A DNA stretch of 64,000 bases from a virus. Location: positions 1 to 64,000 of IMG/VR virus record IMGVR_UViG_3300025131_008477. One strand, given 5' to 3'. Under the pieces are notes generated by a model. It made no database searches, had not been told where the DNA came from, and saw only the letters and a program-made list of their open reading frames with translations. The position numbers and the translations under genes are program-made. Positions 38,897 through 48,678 of the stretch are shown piece by piece. Position 1 is the first letter of the stretch. Each line of letters begins with the position of its first letter.

Positions 38897-41533
38897 TTAT
38901 CCCCTATCTTTTTTCAATTCATCTATTTGTTTTTGTAAATCAATTATATATAATGTAAGTTCCTCAACTTTTTCAAGAAGTTTCATATCTCTATCAGCCA
39001 TAGTTAATTGTGACCAATCATCGTTATCTGCGGATGGTACTCCGGGTAAATGTTTATATTCAGTAATATGTTGTTCAACTTCCGGTAAGGTTTTCAATAT
39101 ATATTGTGGTTCAAATACATAATCTGGAATTGTTGCACCATCATCATAAAATTGAGCCGAATATATATTTCCACTTGCACTTATGTCTCCACTTGCGGTT
39201 ATGTGAGTATCTACAAATAAGCCAGGAGAAGTGTTATAAATCTTTACTTTTCTATCGTCAGCAATTTCAAATATAGTACTACCATCTTCATTTAAGTTTA
39301 CACCAGTTTTACCTTCTAATGTTAATGCACCAGCTGAAGTTTTCCAAAGAGAAGTGTTATTTGCAGTTATAGCCAATCCACTATTTACAGTTGTAATTGA
39401 AGAAACATCTCCACTATCTCTAGCATCAATTACAATAGATGAACCTTTTAAAGCACCACTTGCACTTATGTTTCCACTTGCGGTTATGTGGCCAGTTACA
39501 TCAATACCAGCATTTTCTACTACTAATTGTGGTGCACTATGTTCATTACCTCCATCTCCTTGACCAGTTCTTAAATCATAACCGACACCTATTTTAATTT
39601 TAGTAAGAGTATTTACAGCGTTTATAGAAAATGCTTCATAATTACTTGTACTATATCTAATACCACCACCAAAAGTAGCATCTGATGGACTTCCAAACCA
39701 CAGTGGCCTGTCATTAGCGACAGTCATAGCACCATGTGTTTTATAAAGACCATTAGCCGCATTATTACCAAATCTAGCTGTAGCAAACGAAGCAGTTGTT
39801 GATGATGAACCACTTATGTTTCCACTTGCGGTTATGTGGCCTTGACCTGATAGTGTAACTGATTTATTAGCACTTCCACTTATTGTTACAGAACCAGAGA
39901 TGAAATTAGTACCTCTGTTATTTAAATTAACCCAAGTTTTAGAATCTAATCCTGTTATTACAAACTCTCTGTGATAACCAGAAGAATGAGCCCAAAGATA
40001 AAAAGTAGATTGTCCTGTATTTGTTGAAGAAAAGACAGTTACATCACCACCTGTTGTAGATGGTCTAATATGTAAACTACCACCAGTAGCACCAGTACCA
40101 ATATTTACGCTATCACTTGTAGTTCCACTTAATTTAAGTTGTGGGGCATCGACAGTACCTATGAGATCAAGTTTACTACTAATTATTGTTCCACTCGCAC
40201 TTATGTTTCCACTTGCGGTTATGTGGCTATTAAATGCAGAACCACTAGAATATATTTTAAGTACTTCAGTATTACCACCAACTTTAAAGTCAAGATAATC
40301 ACCATTATTTGTATATAATATATACCCAACATCATTATCATCAGAGTCACCAAATAGTATTCCTTCTGGACTAGAATTGGGTGATAATAATTGGATAAAA
40401 TTATTATTATTATTTTCTAAACAAAATCCTGAATATGAATTAGCTTGAACATCACCAGCATTACCTTTTCTTATATGAAGTAAAATATTAGTATCCGGTG
40501 CAGTATCACTACCTAATACCATATTTTTACCAAAATATGTTTGTGAACCACTTATATTTCCACTCGCGGTTATATGACCACTAAATGTATTTGATACTAT
40601 AGAAGTATTACCAATAGTAACTGTGTTAGAACCCTTACCTTTTGAACCACTACCAATTACAATTTCGTTATCAACAGAACCACGACTTGAAGATGCATAA
40701 GTTCCTATATATATACTTCCTGTTATGTTATGGGTTAAATCAACTACTAAGTTACCAGCATACTTTCCAACAAAAATACTATCATTTGCAAATGCATTTG
40801 TTTGAGAACCACCATTTATTCCTGCTTCCGCTCCTAAATATACATTATCGTCACCCTGTACACCAGCCCCGGCGTTACGTCCAACACCAATATTATAACT
40901 TCCCATTGAAGGTCCACCATAAAGAGCCCTATAACCCAAAGCGGCATTATAAGTACCTGTACTTACATCACCTTGTCCCATCGCTTGATGTCCGACAGCG
41001 GCATTACCAGCACCAGTATTTTTATACACAGCCGCACTTCCAATAGCCGTAACATCTGCCCCCACCTCACCTACCTCATTCCCAAATACGGTAGAAGTAT
41101 TAGAACCCACACCTTGATTATACTTATCAAGTTGAAGTATGTTAAACGAACCAGTATTAGCTTGTGCAATTCCACTTGAACTTATATTTCCACTTGCGGT
41201 TATACTCCCCACAAATTTATGTGTATCATTGTCTGAATCACCAAATACAGTTGAACCACTTGCCTGTGCAATAGACATTGATGTAACAGAAGATGAAACT
41301 ATATATTGTTGTGCATGAACTGAACCATCGGTATATATATCCCCACTCGAACTTATAATACCAATTATATTTATATTACCATCACCGGGTAAATATACCC
41401 CCGTACCAGAACCACTTAAATCTGCTATTTCACCAGATGCTGATACTTGTAGTATTTGTTTATATACCGTCTTTAATGGTTTATTTCCTATATCTGCCGA
41501 TGGGTTGAGTTTCCATGATTTTATTCTTGCCAT
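38897..41533 (-). CDS. Tail fibre with YadA-like head and coiled-coil end (878 residues)
   Basis: After a 40-residue start (ARIKSWKLNPSADIGNKPLK) come ISASG modules. Residues about 150-310 form a YadA-like head array (YNAALGYRALYG, YNIGVGRNAGAG, NVYLGAEAGIN, DSIFVGKYAGN). More ISASG modules follow. The last 80 residues (YVFEPQYILKTLPEVEQHI, then HLPGVPSA, then KLLEKVEELTLYIIDLQKQ) closely resemble the C-terminal domain of secreted Bacteroidota proteins and end in a coiled coil that may trimerise the fibre. It lies directly downstream of the gp6-like wedge gene, so it is probably the main fibre of the baseplate. Confidence 0.85.
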   Translation of the reverse strand: MARIKSWKLNPSADIGNKPLKTVYKQILQVSASGEIADLSGSGTGVYLPGDGNINIIGIISSSGDIYTDGSVHAQQYIVSSSVTSMSIAQASGSTVFGDSDNDTHKFVGSITASGNISSSGIAQANTGSFNILQLDKYNQGVGSNTSTVFGNEVGEVGADVTAIGSAAVYKNTGAGNAAVGHQAMGQGDVSTGTYNAALGYRALYGGPSMGSYNIGVGRNAGAGVQGDDNVYLGAEAGINGGSQTNAFANDSIFVGKYAGNLVVDLTHNITGSIYIGTYASSSRGSVDNEIVIGSGSKGKGSNTVTIGNTSIVSNTFSGHITASGNISGSQTYFGKNMVLGSDTAPDTNILLHIRKGNAGDVQANSYSGFCLENNNNNFIQLLSPNSSPEGILFGDSDDNDVGYILYTNNGDYLDFKVGGNTEVLKIYSSGSAFNSHITASGNISASGTIISSKLDLIGTVDAPQLKLSGTTSDSVNIGTGATGGSLHIRPSTTGGDVTVFSSTNTGQSTFYLWAHSSGYHREFVITGLDSKTWVNLNNRGTNFISGSVTISGSANKSVTLSGQGHITASGNISGSSSTTASFATARFGNNAANGLYKTHGAMTVANDRPLWFGSPSDATFGGGIRYSTSNYEAFSINAVNTLTKIKIGVGYDLRTGQGDGGNEHSAPQLVVENAGIDVTGHITASGNISASGALKGSSIVIDARDSGDVSSITTVNSGLAITANNTSLWKTSAGALTLEGKTGVNLNEDGSTIFEIADDRKVKIYNTSPGLFVDTHITASGDISASGNIYSAQFYDDGATIPDYVFEPQYILKTLPEVEQHITEYKHLPGVPSADNDDWSQLTMADRDMKLLEKVEELTLYIIDLQKQIDELKKDRG

Positions 41534-41546
41534 TTATAATTCTCCG

Positions 41547-43745
41547 TTATCTAACTATCCCTCTTATATTTTTATTTGGATTTTTTAATTCAAACACTGA
41601 CGGTTCATATGCTGGTAATATAACACCATTACCAGCCACATTATCTGTACCATAAAATTCACTAAAATCATAATAATATCCATAACCAACATTAGTACCT
41701 GAAGTTGATGTGGTATTATCAGAACTTATCAATGTAGTATATAATCCAGGTGTAAAAACTGCTGCTTCAGCACCACTTGCTCCTGCCTGTGCATTATAAT
41801 CTTTATCTTGTGTTATTGTTACATAATTTACAGCCCTAACACCATCTACATCCATCAATATCTGACTTACATCATTTGTATATAATATTTGTTTGAATTG
41901 CATTTTATCTACTGTAAAATAATTTTTTACTGCTTGAATACACCTGGCCTTTACATCTTCTTTATTTTCATATTGTTGTGCTACAACATCAAATACTACA
42001 CCAAAATTAATTACATAACCGTCATAAAATGATACTTGATCTGTTATCATTCTATATTGATTTAAATATTGTTTAAGATTTTGTTTAACTATATTTGGTG
42101 TATTGATTAAATTTTTATTATTATCATAAGATAATAAATATAAATCTACTGTATATAATCTATCATCCTGTGATACATTGGAATGTGCCATTTCTAATGT
42201 TTCATATAACATTTCAAAATCTTCTTTATTTAAACCACCACTCTTATCAGCATCCAACTTTAATTTTATATCATTAATTATTCCAACTTTACCACCAGCT
42301 GATAAACCTGGATCGAACATCTGATAATTCAAATCTATAACTTCTTTTAATCTGTCAACCAAATCAGCTATCTTCTGTCTCTGAGCTGTTCTAACTGCTC
42401 CCGATCTTACTGAATAAACTTTTGCCATATTTCCAAACTTAGCTGGCATAGTTAATGTTCTAGCTTCAAAATCTGATTTTGTTACACATCTATTTTGAGT
42501 AGAAAAATGTCCCATTGTTCTATGTCTAATTTCTTCTAAAGTTTCTCCGGATGAACCACCAGCAGCTGGTCCTTCGTTTGTTACAGTTATATTACCAATA
42601 GTCCCAGACCCAATTATATCAGAATCACTAATATTAATCAAAATACCAGATGGTATATTAGCACCAATACCACCTCCTATTCTATATGTAACAGTTAAAG
42701 TTGTATGTGCTGGTGCTTGTCCGAGAGTTCCATATGCATCCCCCAAAAGTGGGTCAATTTCAGATTCTAAGCTTTCTTCCCCACCTGGCAAGTTTATTCC
42801 TTGTTGTTCTACTGCTAAAAATGTAGAATCAAATGTGTTACCATTTTTTAATACACCATTACCAAACATTAAAGATGTTTTATTATTCTCATCAACTTCA
42901 ACTGTAAATCTTCTACCGGTTTTTATATATTCTAAAGAATAAGGCACTGGTATAGAAATAGTAGAATCACCACTTAAATTACTATACGATGTACTTCTAT
43001 TACTATCAGAACTATAATGTTTTTCAATTGGAATCTTATCTTGAGCTAAAGTTGCAACTTCATACCAAATATTATTATTAATATCAGTAACTTTTAATAC
43101 TTCAATAATATTTGTTTCTGGTAAAGTTAATTTTAAAAACTTATTTGGTTCTCCTACATTAAAAGTAGTTGTTGTTGTTTCACCACTTATAGCTTTTACT
43201 TTTCGTGTAAATATATGTTCATTAGGCACTCCTGTAGAACTATCTATGCTTGAAACCTCTGGTGCTGTATCTGCTGATGAACTTACTTTAAAATCTACTA
43301 TATCTAATGTTTCAAATATTATATCTGAATCTATAGAAGATGCTATTTTCATCCCTTTATCAATTGTTACGGCGCTGCTATAATCTGGAGAACCATCAGC
43401 ATTAGATGTAGTAACCGTATCTTTTACAGTTAAATTAACGTAAGCTGGTGTTATAGCTTTGGTTTTATATCCATATGATTTTGCTAAAGTAATTAAATTT
43501 TTTCTATCTTCACTTAGAGGTAATAACATTTCTCTATATTGTTGGTCAACATAAAAATTTAATACATCACCAACATACGCAGACAGTTCAATTAACATCA
43601 TACCAGGAGATGTTTCATTAAAATCTTTATATGTATTAGGAAAATACGATTTAGTATAATTTATTAAAGATCTTTTTAAATCATTGAAATCTTTCCCCAC
43701 ATAATTAATATTGCTATTTTTTAATTCATTTTTACCGTAAGGCAT
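41547..43745 (-). CDS. Baseplate wedge protein, gp6-like
   Basis: The 732-residue protein has the features of T4 gp6/baseplate-J-like wedges: an N-terminal region with INYVGKDFNDLKRSLINYTK, GMMLIELSAYVGDVLNFYVD and SEDRKNLITLAKSYGYK, then a beta-rich middle and a helical C-terminal half. In T4, gp6 dimers form the backbone ring of the baseplate that drives sheath contraction. The gene follows the gp25-like gene with two bases between, as often seen in T4-like phages. A Gly/Ser-rich stretch near the end (STSGTNVGYGYYYDF) is probably local. Confidence 0.85.
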   Translation of the reverse strand: MPYGKNELKNSNINYVGKDFNDLKRSLINYTKSYFPNTYKDFNETSPGMMLIELSAYVGDVLNFYVDQQYREMLLPLSEDRKNLITLAKSYGYKTKAITPAYVNLTVKDTVTTSNADGSPDYSSAVTIDKGMKIASSIDSDIIFETLDIVDFKVSSSADTAPEVSSIDSSTGVPNEHIFTRKVKAISGETTTTTFNVGEPNKFLKLTLPETNIIEVLKVTDINNNIWYEVATLAQDKIPIEKHYSSDSNRSTSYSNLSGDSTISIPVPYSLEYIKTGRRFTVEVDENNKTSLMFGNGVLKNGNTFDSTFLAVEQQGINLPGGEESLESEIDPLLGDAYGTLGQAPAHTTLTVTYRIGGGIGANIPSGILINISDSDIIGSGTIGNITVTNEGPAAGGSSGETLEEIRHRTMGHFSTQNRCVTKSDFEARTLTMPAKFGNMAKVYSVRSGAVRTAQRQKIADLVDRLKEVIDLNYQMFDPGLSAGGKVGIINDIKLKLDADKSGGLNKEDFEMLYETLEMAHSNVSQDDRLYTVDLYLLSYDNNKNLINTPNIVKQNLKQYLNQYRMITDQVSFYDGYVINFGVVFDVVAQQYENKEDVKARCIQAVKNYFTVDKMQFKQILYTNDVSQILMDVDGVRAVNYVTITQDKDYNAQAGASGAEAAVFTPGLYTTLISSDNTTSTSGTNVGYGYYYDFSEFYGTDNVAGNGVILPAYEPSVFELKNPNKNIRGIVR

Positions 43746-43747
43746 TT

Positions 43748-44194
43748 TTATTCTCCTCCAACAGTCATTGTGACCGATTCAGTAGATGTTGGATCTTGTT
43801 TTAAACTAAAATCTACTGATATTTCCATTGTACTTCTACCAACATCACTATTATTATCTGACATTTTAACTCTTATATCATTAAGTTGAACAAATGGCAA
43901 CCAAAAATTCATACTTTCAACTATAGTATCTTGAACTTGAACAACTAAATCTTCTGAAAATGGTTCAAATAAATATTTTTTAATACTAACTCCTAAATTT
44001 GGCTGCATTACTCTCTCACCAATTTCTGTGCTACAAAGATTTAATACATTTTGTTTTACAGCTTCAAGAGTTGTTTTGGTTGATGCATCATACCCATTAT
44101 CAAATGTCATAGGTAATTTAAGTCCAAGAGCCACCGATTCATCTTGATCAAACACATTGGGAGTTTTTAGTCTACTTTTATCTACTATCGCCAT
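43748..44194 (-). CDS. Baseplate wedge protein, gp25-like
   Basis: The 148-residue protein carries the gpW/gp25 family pattern: AVKQNVLNLCSTEIGERVM, then QPNLGVSIKKYLFEP, then helix and strand elements (IVESMNFWLPFVQLNDIRV). Gp25 joins the wedge to the sheath and is the site where contraction begins. The length is close to T4 gp25. It precedes the gp6-like gene. No lysozyme motif is seen, as is normal despite the old family name. Confidence 0.85.
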   Translation of the reverse strand: MAIVDKSRLKTPNVFDQDESVALGLKLPMTFDNGYDASTKTTLEAVKQNVLNLCSTEIGERVMQPNLGVSIKKYLFEPFSEDLVVQVQDTIVESMNFWLPFVQLNDIRVKMSDNNSDVGRSTMEISVDFSLKQDPTSTESVTMTVGGE

Positions 44195-44197
44195 TTT

Positions 44198-44587
44198 TTA
44201 TCCACCCATTTTCTGTTGTTTCTTTTTATCTACCGCTTTCATTAATTTTCTGTAATCTTTTTTTAAAAAATCCGGTGACTGTCCTTCAACAGATACACCA
44301 CCATTTTGTGGTTGATTATCACCCATTAAATCTTTATAAGCACCACCCATTATTTCACCCATTCTATCAGATGTATATTCTGTTCCACCCATTGTTTCCC
44401 AATCCTCGGTTTGAGTTTCATTTAATACCTCATTCAAAATTGGGTTCTTTGAATAAGATTGTTTCTGTTTTGGTTTAGGTTTTTGTACAGTTTGTTTTTT
44501 AACCCCACCAAGAACTTCTTTTAAACCCATACGGATTTCTTCTCTTACTACTTCTCTTATTACCATTTTAAGTTGACTCATTTTCAT
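44198..44587 (-). CDS. Small basic/Gln-rich protein in baseplate operon
   Basis: The 129-residue protein starts after AGGAG and has a helical amphipathic N-terminus (LKMVIREVVREEIRMGLKEVL), then a Lys/Gln/Pro-rich low-complexity stretch (KPKPKQKQSYSKNP) and a Gly/Met-rich acidic end. It lies between a membrane protein gene and gp25. It resembles an unstructured scaffold or assembly factor with a helical dock, but I recognise no family. Confidence 0.55.
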   Translation of the reverse strand: MKMSQLKMVIREVVREEIRMGLKEVLGGVKKQTVQKPKPKQKQSYSKNPILNEVLNETQTEDWETMGGTEYTSDRMGEIMGGAYKDLMGDNQPQNGGVSVEGQSPDFLKKDYRKLMKAVDKKKQQKMGG

Positions 44588-44605
44588 AACTATGTTCTCC
44601 TATTG

Positions 44606-45613
44606 TTAAATATCTGATCCATAAAATCCTTTTCTTTTACCTTTTCTTGCAACCGCCTTTTCAATAGTAATATCTCTATTTGGGTGTTTTAAACTAGTAA
44701 TAATTAATTCACTACCATCACTCCAATAACAATTTGGGGGTAAACATTCTTCATAACTAAGATTTTCACATTCCGGGCCAGATAAACAAACCCCATCTAC
44801 TGGCCCACCCAAACTATTTAACTCATATTCAACATCCATACATTCATATGAATTAGATATACCTTCAAATTCACATTCATTCAGTTGTGCCATTAAATTC
44901 AATCTTTTTTCTCTATCACCATCTTTTGTTTCCTTCAATTTATCGGTATAATCTTCTGATGTTGTTGCACCCGCCCAATCACCTGCTGTTTTTAAAGAAT
45001 CTAATATCGCTTCGTTTTTTAAATTAGATTGTTGTGCTCGAAAAGATTCTATAAGTCCCACAACCAAATCTATAAATTTCAATAAAGATAATAACAAAAG
45101 TATAATAGACAATATAGCAAATGGTATTTTACCTATCTTATCCTGCAACATCTCACATGCCTGTTTTATAGCATTTGCTGTAGTTATATGCATTGTAAAC
45201 GCCACTCCAGCACCAAGCCCAACAGTGACAGCTGGTATCAAAGCAATTATAGAAGCGGCTAAAAATGCAACTTTAATAAGTTTAATAACTATAGATATAT
45301 CTGATATAAAGCTTTTTAAGTCGTCTATAGTAGCTTTAATTTTCTCACCAAACTTATTTAATCTATCAATCATAGATATAATCTCTGGAGGAATTGTCTG
45401 TTTAGCGGCAACTCCAGACATAACAGCAATTAACAAAACACCAACTAGTATTTTAATCTGTTTAGCATGTTTATCGGCTTCCTTTTTTATTATATCGTTA
45501 GCTTGCTTAGCAGGATCACCAACTCCAGGTATTGAAGGTCCTAGTGGTTTTGCACTGCCTGCAGATTTTATTTCTAAAGCACTAATTTCAGCATCTGATA
45601 TTATTTCAGCCAT
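44606..45613 (-). CDS. Multi-span membrane protein in the tail operon
   Basis: The 335-residue protein has three or four hydrophobic segments: ILVGVLLIAVMSGVAA (about 55-70), a long AFLAASIIALIPAVTVGLGA (about 115-140) and PFAILSIILLLLSLLKFIDL (about 163-185). These are followed by a charged helix and a Cys cluster (six cysteines between CEFEG and PPNCYW). It sits between spike and wedge genes, where tape-measure or injected pore-forming proteins are common. It may enter the host membrane during DNA delivery; that is inferred. It is short for a tape measure. Confidence 0.6.
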   Translation of the reverse strand: MAEIISDAEISALEIKSAGSAKPLGPSIPGVGDPAKQANDIIKKEADKHAKQIKILVGVLLIAVMSGVAAKQTIPPEIISMIDRLNKFGEKIKATIDDLKSFISDISIVIKLIKVAFLAASIIALIPAVTVGLGAGVAFTMHITTANAIKQACEMLQDKIGKIPFAILSIILLLLSLLKFIDLVVGLIESFRAQQSNLKNEAILDSLKTAGDWAGATTSEDYTDKLKETKDGDREKRLNLMAQLNECEFEGISNSYECMDVEYELNSLGGPVDGVCLSGPECENLSYEECLPPNCYWSDGSELIITSLKHPNRDITIEKAVARKGKRKGFYGSDI

Positions 45614-45646
45614 ATATTGTCCTTTATTATATAAATTATACCTCTC

Positions 45647-47092
45647 CTATTTTTTTATAAATACTTTATCACTTAATATTAAATTTGATATTCCTTGTGG
45701 ATAATCACCCCTAAGAGGAACTGGAAGAGGTTCCATGCCAAGTTCATTATCTATTGAATCTATTACTTCTCTCATTGTAGTTAATGACCCACCAGGTAAA
45801 GATCTATTTTCTATAGCCTTCGATGTTATATAACACATTTCTTTCATTAATTGAAACATCTTACTCAACTGGGTAACTAATGCGTCTCCAAGAACAGCTT
45901 TATGCATGGTATCATCCAATATAGGATTTCCCAATAATATTTTTTGTCTACCATCTATATATAATTTTTCACACTCAATAGCAAATAGACCATCGGTTCG
46001 TGTTCTTACTTCCCCAACAGCTTCTGTTAAAATATTTTTACTTGTAGAAAATGTCATAGTACTACCACACCCCATGTGAATATGATTATAAGCTGATAAA
46101 AACATATTTTCTTTTCTAGCATTAAATGTTATTCTATCGGATGATAAAAAGAATTGATTACTATTATAATTATATATATCATCAGATGCATTTGTTACGC
46201 TAGAAACATTTGGTGGTAGACCTCTACCCAATGGTTTTGCAAAAGTTGATGTTATACTCCGTTTAGCTTTAGATTTCCCTTTACTATTAGCAAATTCTTC
46301 ATCCGCTAATGTAAAATTATAAGCAAATGAAGTTTGATCATCACCATGAATATTAAAATGATCTCTTATACTTCCGTTTTCTAATATAGCTAAAATTGTT
46401 CCATCTAAACTTGTTTCTACAGGATTACCAGGTGCTCTTCCATTGGATATAATAATATATGGATGTATATTTCTACTTCCTATTCTAATACTATTACCGT
46501 GTCTACCTTCTAATACTAAATCTCCATGAATTGCGTTTGATATAAATGGCATATCAGACTTTTTATCCTGTGATATTTTCCATTCTACTGGACTATCTAG
46601 TTTAGGATTTAATAATTTTTGTAATCTTGAAAACTCTTCTTTTACAAATAATTTACTTTCAATAGAACCCTCACTATATACTACATCTTTAATAGAATTT
46701 TTAACTTGATTATTTTTAAAATTATCTGCATTAAAGTTAGGTAATCCGTTTGTATTTAATGGTCCTAAATAATATTGTACTCCACCTATTGTACATAAAA
46801 CTACAGGATCACCGGGAGCCGGTGCTTCTTGAACACCCCTCAACAATGGATAATATCTAAATTCTTCACCAGCCAATGATGGTTTTCTAATACCCTTATC
46901 ACCAAAATGTGGCATAGCTATAATACTTCCAAGTCGGCTTAAATCTCCTTCACAACTAATAGAATCTTCACCAGTAGTAACTTTAACAACAATTCCAGGT
47001 ACAAATTGTATATAAACAGGTAACTTTTTCTTTGTACCTAAAACAGAAGTTTGATCATATATACCGGGCATTGTTGTAAATGTAGAACCCAT
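45647..47092 (-). CDS. Baseplate hub/spike protein, gp5-like
   Basis: The 481-residue protein has an OB-like N-terminal part (PVYIQFVPGIVVKVTTGE; GDPVVLCTIGGVQYYLGPL). A beta-rich region with short repeated strands follows (FISNAIHGDLVLEGRHGNSI; ITFNARKENMFLSAYNHI), then a helical end. This fits the hub-plus-beta-helix spike of gp5/VgrG-type tail tips, without an obvious lysozyme domain. T4 gp5 carries lysozyme, so cell-wall cleavage may be done by another protein. It lies between a 132-residue helical protein and the membrane protein, as part of the baseplate operon. Confidence 0.75.
   Translation of the reverse strand: MGSTFTTMPGIYDQTSVLGTKKKLPVYIQFVPGIVVKVTTGEDSISCEGDLSRLGSIIAMPHFGDKGIRKPSLAGEEFRYYPLLRGVQEAPAPGDPVVLCTIGGVQYYLGPLNTNGLPNFNADNFKNNQVKNSIKDVVYSEGSIESKLFVKEEFSRLQKLLNPKLDSPVEWKISQDKKSDMPFISNAIHGDLVLEGRHGNSIRIGSRNIHPYIIISNGRAPGNPVETSLDGTILAILENGSIRDHFNIHGDDQTSFAYNFTLADEEFANSKGKSKAKRSITSTFAKPLGRGLPPNVSSVTNASDDIYNYNSNQFFLSSDRITFNARKENMFLSAYNHIHMGCGSTMTFSTSKNILTEAVGEVRTRTDGLFAIECEKLYIDGRQKILLGNPILDDTMHKAVLGDALVTQLSKMFQLMKEMCYITSKAIENRSLPGGSLTTMREVIDSIDNELGMEPLPVPLRGDYPQGISNLILSDKVFIKK
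45656..45663 (-). promoter_or_regulatory. Candidate late promoter box inside the end of the spike gene
   Basis: The coding strand reads AAGTATTTATAAAAAAATAGGAG, split between a TATTTATA box and a ribosome-site-like AGGAG. It lies about 43 bases before the start of the membrane protein at 45613 and overlaps the last codons of the spike gene. Confidence 0.35.
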
Positions 47093-47095
47093 ATC

Positions 47096-47494
47096 TTAAT
47101 TATCCCCTATATTTTTTGATTGTTCTTTAAGTGCATCTAATCTATCACTTTCTCTCTGAATATCATTTACATCTTCTTGAAGAGCTGATATTAAATCTTC
47201 TTTTTCAGCATCCGATAATAAGAATGATTCTTCATCTCCACCAGATGATCTGGCTATAATTCTCTGTATTACTCCGGCTAGTTTAACAAGATGTTCATCA
47301 TTCTTTACAGCTACATCCATATACTCTTTTATAATTGGTGCAACCAATACAACATCATCTATTGTTGTAATAAATCCATGTATTTCAGATATTAATAAAT
47401 CAATCTGTTTTTTTCTATCTGTTGTATTCTTATAAATATCTTTGGTTAAATCTTGAAACGATTTACCCTCAAATATATCATCATTTGATTTCAC
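47096..47494 (-). CDS. Helical protein at head of baseplate operon
   Basis: The 132-residue protein is highly charged and almost all helix, with heptad-like stretches (DLTKDIYKNTTDRKKQIDLL; LISALQEDVNDIQRESDRLD). It starts with GTG behind AGGAG, with a TATTTATA box 40 bases upstream, and leads directly into the spike gene. I recognise no family. A tail assembly chaperone or small structural factor is a reasonable but untested guess. Confidence 0.6.
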   Translation of the reverse strand: MKSNDDIFEGKSFQDLTKDIYKNTTDRKKQIDLLISEIHGFITTIDDVVLVAPIIKEYMDVAVKNDEHLVKLAGVIQRIIARSSGGDEESFLLSDAEKEDLISALQEDVNDIQRESDRLDALKEQSKNIGDN

Positions 47495-47533
47495 TTTATT
47501 CTCCTAATATGGTTATAGATATAACTAATCATA

Positions 47534-47541
47534 TATAAATA
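47534..47541 (-). promoter_or_regulatory. Candidate late promoter box TATTTATA
   Basis: The coding strand reads TTATATTTATATATG. It lies immediately downstream of the terminator at 47569-47595 and 40 bases before the GTG at 47494. This is the best-supported copy, because a terminator followed by a new start is the expected layout for an operon boundary. Confidence 0.6.
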
Positions 47542-47568
47542 TAAAATTTGTCAAAATGTAGATGAAAT

Positions 47569-47595
47569 AAAAAAACCCCTTATTTAAAAGGGGTT
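47569..47595 (-). terminator. Rho-independent terminator after the sigma factor gene
   Basis: On the coding strand AACCCCTT pairs with AAGGGGTT around a six-base loop (stems 47588-47595 and 47574-47581) and is followed by a T run. It lies about 33 bases after the sigma gene and before the baseplate operon promoter box. Confidence 0.9.
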
Positions 47596-47627
47596 AATAT
47601 TATTATCTATAGAAATAAAATTACAAA

Positions 47628-48443
47628 TTAGCTAAAAAATTTATTTTTTTTATCATTAATAATACCTTTACGTTCAAACTGATTCACTAGATATTGATAT
47701 TCTTTTTTTAGAACATTAACAACTTTTGTAATATAAGATGTTTCTATATTAGTCATTTCCCTAATAAGAATATATAATGCCTTCTTATTAAAATTCTCAA
47801 TCTCATCTCTACGTTTCAATAATTCAATTATTGCATAAGCTACATCAATATCTCTTTTATTTCTAAATAAATTATTAATATTTTTATCAAAATACTTTAT
47901 TATTTCATTTGTAAAGTCCGATAGATATTTTTCTTTATTATCACCAACCGGTTTAGAATTTAAAATATCCACCCCAGTTGTAACACAATATCTTTTATAG
48001 TTAGCATTATTATGTAATATCAAATAATTTTTTGCTACTACTGAAAAATAACTGAATGCTTTTGAACCTTTTGTATGATCATATTTATGTATATTTAATA
48101 CAAGAAAAGAAACTGTTTCCATCTTAACATCTTCATATACATCATCAAAATATGTAAACTTAAATGTATTAATTATATTTTCACAAAGTTTATCGAAAGC
48201 ATAATGTATTTCTTCTTGATATATTTTATTTCGTTCCGCTTGATTTTCATCTGGATCTAAAGCATTGTATCTTACAATAGCATCTTGAACATCCTGATCA
48301 AAATACATTTTTTTACCCTTCTTTTTCTTCGGTGCTTTTGGTAATGAAGGGTGTGTGTCTGATGGTTTTACTTTAAATTTTCTATCCTTCTTATTCGGCA
48401 CTACTACTATTCTCCTCGATTTGTTCGTTTTCAAAGATTCCAT
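47628..48443 (-). CDS. Late transcription sigma factor, gp55-like
   Basis: The 271-residue protein has a Lys-rich N-terminus (SLPKAPKKKKGKKMYF). It then has a sigma region-2-like core with FDDVYEDVKMETVSFLVL and KYDHTKGSKAFSYFSVVAKN, the signature seen in T4-like gp55 proteins. Gp55 replaces the host sigma factor for late genes and recognises a -10 box only. Two starts are possible: the ATG at 48443 behind AGGAG, inside the upstream gene, or the GTG at 48401 behind GAGGAG. A perfect terminator follows it. It probably reads the TATTTATA boxes described here, which is inferred. Confidence 0.85.
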   Translation of the reverse strand: MESLKTNKSRRIVVVPNKKDRKFKVKPSDTHPSLPKAPKKKKGKKMYFDQDVQDAIVRYNALDPDENQAERNKIYQEEIHYAFDKLCENIINTFKFTYFDDVYEDVKMETVSFLVLNIHKYDHTKGSKAFSYFSVVAKNYLILHNNANYKRYCVTTGVDILNSKPVGDNKEKYLSDFTNEIIKYFDKNINNLFRNKRDIDVAYAIIELLKRRDEIENFNKKALYILIREMTNIETSYITKVVNVLKKEYQYLVNQFERKGIINDKKNKFFS

Positions 48444-48678
48444 TTAATAACTCCTGTAATTCTTTTAATTGTTGAAAGAAAAATCCAGTTTCATCATCAG
48501 CTTCATAATGTCCTTTAGCATCAACATGTTTCATTTTAGTTGTTGCAAATTCAATTGTTTTTTGAAACTCTATAATTAAACCTTCATATTGATTTATCCT
48601 TCTTAATGAAAAATATAATAATGTAGATGCACCCACACTAAATAAAAAGAATAATATCGTTAATATCCACCACCACAT
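48391..48678 (-). CDS. Small membrane-anchored protein
   Basis: The 95-residue protein has one N-terminal membrane segment (WWWILTILFFLFSVGAS) and then a charged helical domain (FQKTIEFATTKMKHV; FFFQQLKELQELLNGIF). It overlaps the sigma gene start. No family is recognised. It could be a membrane-bound regulator or a component of the phage-modified envelope. Confidence 0.6.
   Translation of the reverse strand: MWWWILTILFFLFSVGASTLLYFSLRRINQYEGLIIEFQKTIEFATTKMKHVDAKGHYEADDETGFFFQQLKELQELLNGIFENEQIEENSSSAE

Noticed and set aside
45647-47092. A lysozyme domain in the gp5-like spike
   Set aside because: No Glu-Asp-Thr lysozyme motifs were seen; the protein is OB-like plus beta strands only.
48401-48443. 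Possible wrong start for the sigma factor gene
   Set aside because: Both the ATG at 48443 and the GTG at 48401 have good ribosome sites, so I kept the longer form and noted the other.
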